From: Linanthus parryae
Lineage: Eukaryota; Streptophyta; Magnoliopsida; Ericales; Polemoniaceae
NCBI GenBank assembly: GCA_023055425.1
Contig: JALGPY010000033.1
Coordinates: forward strand, 2,164,908 to 2,228,907
DNA: 64,000 nucleotides
Reading direction: 5' to 3'
Below, in pieces: positions 56,973 through 64,000 of this stretch (positions are counted from its first letter, which is position 1; every line of letters starts with the position of its first letter). Under the pieces are notes generated by a model. It made no database searches, was not told the origin of the DNA, and worked only from the letters and a program-made list of their open reading frames with translations. Position numbers and translations under genes: made by a program.

Positions 56973-58539
56973 TGTTGGAATTGTGCCCTAGAGGCAATCA
57001 ATTAATTGTGACATTTATGGATTTACGATTCATTATGTTATCGATATGGAGATATGTTAACATGAATGAAGTCCTTAGAATATAAGTGTTATATTCTTGA
57101 ATATCCCTAGTCAATTATAATGATTAATGGGACAATCATCTATAGACTAGTATGGGGTTGGATTGATATGGAGATATCATGATCCAACACATGGGTATGC
57201 ATTAGGAGTAATGGCATACTGGATTGACCCATCTCCGAGAAGGCTACATACACGTTATGTTAAGTCACAAGCGCTTCTCGCGGTGCGACGGTATTGTCAT
57301 CCTTAGACTTGAAGTCACTAGATATTCTAGTTGTGGATTATTGTGATTTTGGTAGCGTCAAACGCTACACCGTAACTGGGTAGTTATAAAGGCTTGTACT
57401 GGATACAATAAGAAGCAAGCTTAGAGATCGTACTGGACGTAGATAGAATTTGTCCCTCCCACATAACAGGAGCAAATATCCTAGGCCACTCGAGGGATAG
57501 TGCTTATAAAATGTCTGGCCAGACTCAAATAAAATAATATGGTATATTGATGTTATTTGCACGAATAAGGCTATTCCCATGGATCGAGAAACTATGGATT
57601 GGATATAAGAGTGTGACTTGTATGTCTCGTGTCCAATCCGGATATTGGGACAAAGGGATGAGACAATTACTTGCTGAAGGTTTGTCATGATGACTATTCT
57701 ATTTGTTGGCTAGAATGGATGTCTTGCTAGAGGCCGCTCCATATTAGTAAATAGTTACTACCAACTAAATAGAACCTATGGGGTCACACTCCATATAAGG
57801 GTGAACTAGACATGGGAAATAATTAATTAATATGATTAATTAAATAAAAAGTATCAAATCGCAACAACTTGCTAACTTAGTAGGACTAATATGCAAGTTG
57901 GACTAATCCATGTATAAACATGATTAGGATATGCCAAGGTGGCCTAATTCATGTAGAGACATGATTATGATTAGTTTGCAAAATAGAACTAATCCATGTA
58001 TTGACATGATAAGGACTATTTTTGCAAAAAGGGACTAATCCGAACTTGAGTAGGATTAGGAGAGGGGTTCTTTATGTAGTAGGACAAGGAGTTGTTGGAC
58101 TATATAAAGAACACTCCTAGCTTATTTTTATCTCTACACACAACATACATCTATATGATAGAAGTAAAGAGAGAATAAGGCAAGGAGAGAGCAAGTCCCA
58201 AAAGAGGGCCGAACCCTCCATTGGGACCGCCCCTACCCGTCGGCCAAAGGGAAAGCCTCCCCACCTTTGGCACTCCATTGTTGGCGATTCCTTCTTCCTC
58301 TTCCTCTTTCCGGGCTAGCACCAAGGATTGGAAGATCTAGATCTCACCTCTAGGCGTGGATCAACCGTAGAGACGTGACGCTATTCGCGTTTGAAGTCAT
58401 CAAAGGAGAAACCTAAGGTGTGTTAATTGATTTCTTCCTTTACCATCGTTATGTCTCTTGACTTGTGATCCTTGTAGGGTTTTGCATGGTTTATGATTTT
58501 TTGTGTTTCCGTTGCGCATCCATGAATCAAAATCCTACA
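56973..58539 (+). repeat. A5 3' LTR
   Basis: 1567 bases, TGTTGGAATTGTGCC to CAAAATCCTACA. Against the 5' LTR I see scattered single-base differences, roughly two per hundred by eye, and almost no indels. Confidence 0.96.
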
Positions 58540-58544
58540 AAGTT
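58540..58544 (+). repeat. Target-site duplication of A5, right copy
   Basis: AAGTT, identical to 50323-50327. PMD exon 4 continues directly after it. Confidence 0.95.
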
Positions 58545-59317
58545 CGCATACTGAGAAGCCTGCCATGGTTGCTGAAGATGCAGGGGAACCCATGGAATAT
58601 GTGATTGAGGTGTATGATGATGGCGGTCTTAACACCGAAATGCGAGAGAGATGCTGCGGATGAGCATGTGGGAAAAACTTGCACCATTGGAGGGATGGAG
58701 GGTGCTGGAGCTGAAGTTCATGAAGATGAAAAAGTTGTGGAAGACATAGCATCGCATGAAAATGTTGATGCTCTAACGAACGCTCCTGAGCCACAGGAAC
58801 CTCTTGTGAATGAGGAGGTCCTTGGACAAGCAGAAATTGGCCAAGGCATCTTGCTGCCATTGCACGTGAATGTGGATGCCCCAGCAGAGATCGCAGTTGG
58901 CGGTGACAGTGGCGGTCCTCCCACTGCCACACCTGTTTCTGCAATTAGTGGTGTTAATACTCCATCAATTTCTTCAAGTGCTGCTGTTGCCATTAATGTT
59001 CCCGGACTTCAGCAAAATCTTGCCATCCCCTTTGTTGAGGTGGATTTCTCCCAAGTCCCTGTCACATGGAGTTTTTGGGGTTCGCAGGCAAGTGCTCCCA
59101 TCGCAACTGCTGCTACCTACATCATTCCTGCTGACTATGACGAACGCGAAGCCTTGGCTGACAGACAGGCAATGCAGCAAGGAGATGCTTCAACGACCCC
59201 AACTGTGCGCATTCCTACTTTGCGCCAAATCCTTGAAGGAACAGGTATGTCATAGTATTTCATACTTACTGTATTTCTCTGTTAATGTTCGCATTTCTAA
59301 ACTCGTCACATCTTCAG

Positions 59318-59792
59318 GAATGAGGAGACTTATGTGGACTTGCTTATAAAGATGCACCTGGCGTACCCAGGGACGTATGCAAGAGCTTTGGAGTTGGGTC
59401 CTTTTGATAGGAGAGTTTTCTTGACCAAGGCCACCTTGATTTTGGAGCAATTATCTGCGACGAATCTTGCTACTATTTCGACTGAGAATGAGCGGACGCT
59501 CTATGACACATGCAAGAGACTTCAGGCTAAATCTCAAGGCAGGTTGGACTTCGGATTCCTCTTCAACAGGGTCACCCAAATTCTCACCTCTGTGATGTTG
59601 AAGTACGGCCACCGCAACCTCGCACTTCAAAAGAAGAAAGTGGAGGAGCAAAAGAAGAAGGCTGAGGAGGCTGCCAATCTCTTCCACAGGATGAAGGCTA
59701 GCTATGAAAATCTGAAGCAAGAAGTTAACAAAGCAGAGAGAGCCTCGCTCCTGTTTTCGCCAGAAGATCCTTTAGACAAGGATTTGTTTTGA
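59318..59792 (+). pseudogene. PMD gene last exon (coiled coil)
   Basis: NEETYVDLLIKMHLAYPGTY, then a charged helical stretch rich in K, E and A (59630-59745) and SPEDPLDKDLF-stop at 59790-59792. The preceding intron 59245-59317 (GTATGTCATA to ACATCTTCAG) leaves a one-base phase mismatch, so one base may have been lost. Confidence 0.7.
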
Positions 59793-59812
59793 GAGTCGCA
59801 TGTATTGTAATG

Positions 59813-59967
<155 letters not shown>

Positions 59968-60897
59968 TTCAAACACTTGAATTCTATGTTAACCTTTGCT
60001 TGAAAGATCTTTTGTTTGTATTTCAATGCTGCAATGACTATTTTGTCATAGTTACCTGGATTAGTGCGTGATGAATGTATTAAATAAGGCGTGCTTACCG
60101 TGCAGTGGACCCCATCCTTATCATGACCCGAATTCATTAAATAGGGCGTGCTACTGTATCGTCGTAGCCTTTAGTAAGGTCATTGATTCTTGCTTGTTTT
60201 CGAGGCGTTTGCTGACTCATCAAGGCAATTGAAGAGTCTCTTCGGAGTTCTATATATGCCTCCCTTCTTGCTATTTTGTTCTTCAGCAAAATGTTGTTTC
60301 CCGTGAGTCCTCACGACTGCTGGTATTGGCCCTTCACCTTCGTTAATTCATATCAGGTCTGGGCTTCCGAATCTGAATTTGTGCGTTGTGCTATAGGAAT
60401 GACTCCCAAGAAAGTCTTCGAAAAGGCCTTTGATTCACCCGATCTTTTTGAAGATCCATTGCGTAGGCTTTTTTGTTTAAAACGAAGATCCTTTCTTCTT
60501 TATTATGTTTGCAAGGATTGTCTCCGGCGACTTTCCGGCGCGGCACAGCACTGTACCGGTTCCACTACCAGTAAGTTATGAACGGTGTGCATCTTTTCCG
60601 GTTCTCCGGCAGAGAACTATTTGCCACCATTGTTTCAGACAAGGTGTAACAAGTGATTTTTTTTATCCCTTGTACACAATCAGCTTCCTACCCCATGCGT
60701 TGTTCTCCCATCTGTTTTTCACGTCTACAGCCTTCATGGCTTGAAGTTAATTTGGCACCTCACCATAGCAATGGTACGAGCAAGAGCTATGTTTTGATCG
60801 AGGAAGTCGACGACAGCGTCATGTTTCGTAGTTTCATTACCCGTCGATTCAGGATTTTTGATTAGGAATTTTCCTCAATGTAAAATTTGCTTGTAGG
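59968..60897. other. Non-coding region between PMD gene and minisatellite
   Basis: ORFs of 101 and 79 codons (60276-60581, 60505-60744) overlap in different frames and show no domain. An imperfect repeat, AAATAAGGCGTGCTTACCG and AAATAGGGCGTGCTACTG, lies at 60081 and 60139. Confidence 0.4.
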
Positions 60898-61340
60898 CTT
60901 CTATCTAGACAGATAAATTGTAAGCCATATTTGACTGTTATGAAAGTATGCCTTTTCACTTGCTATTTTTTCTTCTATAATAAATTGTAACTTCGCGTAT
61001 GATCTTGCTATATGATGAAACAAGCTTTGTATTTCTGCTGCAGTAGTATTCAAATAATGTTTGAATAAAGTGCTATCTAAACAAATAGGCTTTGAATCGC
61101 ATGGGAGAGTTTTATTAGTGCTGCTATCTAGGCAGATAGGCTTTTGATCGCATAGGATCATTTTTGTTACGGCTGCTACTTAGGCAGATAGGCTTTTGAT
61201 CACTTAGGATCGTATTTTGTCATGGCTGCTATCTAGGCAGATAGGCTTCTGATCGCAAAGGATCATTTCTGTTATGGCTGCTATCTAGGCAGATAGGCTT
61301 TGGATCGCATGGGATCATATTTTTTATTGCTTCTATCTAG
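60898..61340 (-). repeat. Tat-2 minisatellite downstream of integrase
   Basis: Units start at 61071, 61122, 61174, 61227, 61279 and about 61330 (51-53 bases apart), with a more diverged copy at 60898. Each has CTATCTAGGCAGATAGGC, an inverted repeat that can fold into a hairpin. On the minus strand this reads AAGCCTATCTGCC...GATAGCAG, the same core as the Tat-1 minisatellite. Confidence 0.9.
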
Positions 61341-61439
61341 GATACATAAAGGAAATAAAGGCAATGTAGGATACATAAAGGTAATAGAACTTTTGAACCA
61401 CAAGTAATGAAGGCAACAAAACTTTGGAATCAAAAAATA

Positions 61440-62760
61440 AAGAGTTGAGCTAGGGATAATACGTTTTGATCCATCGCATATTGATTGGGCTTGGAGTTGT
61501 TGCAGTCCCATGAAGTCTCTGAATTGTGAAATAACCACTGTCAAATACTTCCTTAACTTCAAATGGTCCTTCCCAATTAGCTGCGAACTTAGGATGAGCT
61601 GCCTCGCGCATGCAGTGATCCGAAGCTCGTAAGACTAAGTCTCCGACTGCAAAATCTCGGTGCTAAACTGTTTTTTTTGTATGCCCGAGCGATCCTTTCC
61701 TTGTATCTCGTGTTAGCTCTTTTAGCCTCTTCACGCCTTTCTTCCAGCAGAATAAGATCAAGATTGCGTTGATTTTCGTACAAGGCATGAAAGGCTATCC
61801 TGGCAGAGTTAACTTTAATTTCTGCTGGTACAACAGCTTCGGCTCTGTAACATAGAAGGAACGGGGAAACCCCAGTGGGAGTCCTCGGCGAAGTGCGATA
61901 TGCCCATCAAGCCAAATTTAGAGAGTTTTCCCACTTCTTGTAATCATCCGCGACCTTTTTACTCAGAATCCTCAGCAGTGTCTTGTTCGTTGCTTCTGGT
62001 TGTTCGTACCCCTTCGGGTAATAAGGCATGGAGCACAACTGCCTTATGTTGTACTATGCTAACTTCGCAGCCACCTGGCGATTCACAAAAGGAGTTTCGT
62101 TTTCCAAGAGGATGGTATTGGGGATCCCGAATCGGTGTACGATGTTCTCCTGTACGAAGTTAACAACCGCCAGCGCATTTGCTGTCGTGAGCGGCAGTGC
62201 TTATACCCACTTAGTGAACTGCTCCGTTGTGGTCAAGATAAAATGATTCCCACGAGATGCTGGTCTGATAGGGCCAATAAAATCCACGGCCCATGTGTGT
62301 AATGGCCAAGGCGTTCCTAATGCGTGCAGGTCTACAGCGGGAGCGTGCGCAAGGTTGCCTTTGAATTGACATTCTTGACACCTTTTAACCTTGGTACGAC
62401 AGTCTGCTTCCATTGCAGGCTAGCAGTAACCAACAGTGAGGAGCTGTCTGCACAGCTTCGCGCCTCCCTGGTGCTCCACTTGATGAGACAAATACATTAC
62501 TTCTTGCGCTTCCTGGCTATCCAAACATCTGAGCAGATTGCCCTCGTGGCCTCTTCGCCAAAGTATGTTTTCCCGCACGACATATCGGGTTGCCTTTCTT
62601 TTAATCTTCTCAGCTTCTTTTCTTTGAGTCGGCTCAATTCCTTCCGTTAAGTAGTCAAAGAGTGGCTTCCTCCAATCTGTGTCATCATCGATGCGGCTAT
62701 ATCCAAAGAGTCTTTGACCAATGTACAGCTTTCGCAGTTCCCTTTAATAATCACGGCGAA
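61440..62760 (-). pseudogene. Tat-2 integrase
   Basis: Minus-strand text: MEADCRTKVKRCQECQFKGN (HHCC finger, second half), LHTWAVDFIGPIRPASRGN (first core aspartate), TEQFTKWV, then TPTGVSPFLLCYRAEAVVPAE, NLDLILLEERREEAKRANTRYKE and, after a shift near 61640, AANWEGPFEVKEVFDSGYF, the GPF/Y-type C-terminal domain. Several frameshifts and stops. Role in family: insertion of element cDNA. Confidence 0.85.
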
Positions 62761-63730
62761 CGTCGGCATATCTGGCCAATGGATCCCATATCTCTGGGCT
62801 TTTCTGTAAATAGATACCTCGTTTTCCCCACAAGAGTGTTGGTGGATCTATCCCAATAGTTCATGCCCTTCCTGCTGCGAGACACACCGCATGAGTATTC
62901 CTCCTGGTCCTTTAAAGTAAAGGGAATTATCGTGCACGCAATATCCCTTCGTGGATGCACAATTATCTTTGATCGTTCCCTCAGCAATCGCTTGCAGTAT
63001 TGGCTTCCTCTAATCCTCATCTTATGTGGGTTCCTCTTCACATACCTCTTGTGTTAAAGCTAGGGTTGCTCTAACCTCAATAGAGATTCTTGATGGGCAC
63101 TTGTCCGCACTGATTTTTAATCCCAGGGTTGCTAAAGCGTCCCCGTACCGTTTATCAGCTCTAGTTGTGTGCTCGTACTTGACATCATGAAATTGCTGCA
63201 CCAGCTTCTGCACCATAGTCATATAAGGCAACAAGTTACCTCCTTCAATCCATACTCACCTGAAGCTTGCTTGACAATGAGCTTGGTGTCCCCCATAACC
63301 GTCAAATTGTTAACTTCCAACGCCTAGGCCGCGCGGAACCCTGCGATTAGAGCCTCGTATACTGCTTCATTGTTTGTTATTGGAAAGTATAGCTTAGTGG
63401 ACATTTGGATGACCTCTCCATCTGGCTTAGTCAGTACAATGCCAATTCCACCTCCTTTCCTTGTCGATGACCCATCGAAATGCAGCTTCCAGTATGGTGA
63501 CTCGATTGCATATATCTCAGGACCTTCTAGCTCCTCCTCTAACATTGGCGCATAGTTGTTGTCTGGAAACTTTGATAAAAGGTCTGCCACTGCCTGCGAT
63601 TTAATTGCTTTTGGTCGAGCACACGTTATGTCGTACTGCGAGGTGGTCATGGACCACTTTGCTAATCTTCTGCAGAGAGAGGAGTGACTCAAGAGATACT
63701 GTATGGGGTCGATTTTTGTGATTACCACGA
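62761..63730 (-). pseudogene. Tat-2 RNase H
   Basis: The open frame 63324-63728 reads VITKIDPIQYLLSHSSLCRR, QYDITCARPKAIKSQAVADL and LHFDGSSTRKGGGIGIVLTK, ITNNEAVYEALIAG, with the RNase H aspartate (FDGS) and glutamate (EALIAG) visible. It closely parallels Tat-1 (28140-28436). A stop at 63326 region and shifts follow towards integrase (KYEHTTRADKRYGDALATLG, 63115-63190, normally NxxAD...LA in RNase H). Confidence 0.85.
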
Positions 63731-64000
63731 ATTTATGTGAAGCGAAATAATGCTTTAAATTCTAAATTACGAAAAATAAAGCAAGGCAGTGACGCTCAAT
63801 ATCAGTGTACCTGGACTCGTCCGACTGCACCACACGAGAGATATAGTAGATTGGACTTTCCTGCCCCCCATGCTCTTGGGCTAGCAACGCTCCTATGGAT
63901 TTCCTGGTCGACGTCAGGTACAACAAGAGTTGTGACCCCAAATGCGGTGCAATCATTACCCTTGGCGATGTCAATAATTCTTTGAGCTTCCGAAATGCGA
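63731..64000 (-). pseudogene. Tat-2 RT C-terminus / connection
   Basis: Minus text FRKLKELLTSPRV then LLLYLTSTRKSIGALLAQEH, ESPIYYISRVVQSDESRYTDIERHC, matching the gypsy segment between RT and RNase H. The palm with the catalytic site lies beyond the window. Confidence 0.82.

Larger units (their letters stand above)
50328..58539 (+). mobile_element. Ty1/copia element A5 (complete ends, decayed body)
   Basis: Two complete LTRs, an exact tRNA-Met primer site, a polypurine tract and a perfect AAGTT target duplication show a clean insertion into exon 4 of the PMD gene. The internal region is recognisable but very decayed: many frameshifts, most of gag gone, a large RT deletion. The LTRs carry about 140 bases absent from A1-A4, so A5 represents a subfamily. 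Confidence 0.96.
46865..59792 (+). pseudogene. Plant mobile domain (PMD, MAIN-like) gene, five exons, split by A5
   Basis: Exon 1 (46865-48729) holds the PMD: PVTHTFRFAEFEEAPTLEDV (the domain's 'THTFHL..GE..PTLEDV' signature, residues 152-171), FLCAWLSRYLIDGH, LGPLVLGTLYHRIDQIV and FLTMWVFERWPYYAP. Probable introns: 48730-48806, 49279-49345, 49741-50012, 59245-59317. Intron 2 and intron 3 splice exactly in frame (ESSE-DDDTET; EPS-GGAAPSE). Exon 2 is basic then glutamate-rich; exon 4 is alanine/proline-rich; exon 5 ends with a coiled coil (KKKVEEQKKKAEEAANLF). Removing A5 with one AAGTT copy restores the frame (PEQS-SHTEKPAM). Lesions: TAA 47375, TAA 47663, TAA 49188, TAA 49221, shifts near 49446 and 58650. 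PMD proteins act in plant silencing or are carried by transposons. Confidence 0.8.
61440..64000 (-). mobile_element. Tat-2: Tat/Ogre-like Ty3/gypsy pol (cut by window edge)
   Basis: Minus-strand pol in the order RT end, RNase H, integrase. It runs off the right edge, where RT, protease, gag and the 5' LTR should lie. It is convergent with the PMD gene and separated from it by the minisatellite. Confidence 0.88.

Noticed and set aside
58423..58944. 173-codon minus-strand ORF spanning the A5 LTR end and PMD exon 4
   Set aside because: It crosses the transposon-host junction, so it cannot be an old gene; the plus strand carries the PMD exon.

Overview
This window is plant nuclear DNA, almost certainly from a flowering plant with a repeat-rich genome. 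It consists mostly of LTR retrotransposons inserted into one another. Evidence: Ty1/copia and Ty3/gypsy polyproteins typical of plants, initiator-tRNA-Met primer sites (TGGTATCAGAGC and variants), a plant mobile domain (PMD) gene with GT-AG introns, and no bacterial-type operons. I see no convincing intact host gene and no rRNA, tRNA or CRISPR. Every long coding region carries stops, frameshifts or deletions.

Names used below. A1-A5: five copies of one Ty1/copia family with LTRs of about 1.43-1.57 kb (TGTTGGA...CCTACA). N1: a short LTR element with no coding capacity. Ath: an old Athila-like Ty3/gypsy element. S1, S2: two SIRE/Maximus-like copia elements whose LTRs carry many copies of a palindrome, TTTCAAGGCCTTGAAA. 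Tat-1, Tat-2: two Tat/Ogre-like Ty3/gypsy elements.

Layout. 1-3702: A1, cut by the window edge, with integrase core, reverse transcriptase, RNase H and 3' LTR; it sits inside A2 (3703-5750), which appears to sit inside the left LTR of N1 (5751-7508). 7510-9999: Ath LTR-like sequence and gag, interrupted at 10000 by S1 (10000 to about 15830). 15830-16553: a lysine-rich ORF with scrambled duplications. 16554-24939: A3, nearly full length but with its first 117 LTR bases missing. 24940-25710: Ath gag/protease resumes. 25730-32370: Tat-1 pol (+), with solo LTR A4 (28437-29862, -) inside RNase H, then a minisatellite. 32371-34650: probable 3' part of Tat-1. 35205-35492 and 38076-38200: a second copy of the Ath LTR-like repeat, split by S2 (35493-38075, -), which is two LTRs with about 55 bp between them. 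38200-45230: mostly unassigned AT-rich DNA with a copia remnant at 43985-44650 (-). 45235-46864: GC-rich imperfect repeats and a leader. 46865-59792: a decayed multi-exon PMD gene (+), split by A5 (50328-58539), which is flanked by a perfect AAGTT duplication. 59813-59967: an ATT microsatellite. 60898-61340: a 52-bp minisatellite with the same core as the one in Tat-1. 61440-64000: Tat-2 integrase, RNase H and RT (-).

The simplest reading is that the PMD gene belongs to Tat-2 as an antisense extra gene downstream of the integrase. Antisense placement would let it keep introns through rounds of reverse transcription. The other notable signals are the palindrome of the SIRE-like elements, the shared hairpin-bearing minisatellite of the two Tat elements, and A5, whose LTRs and target duplication look young while its body is much more decayed than its relatives.
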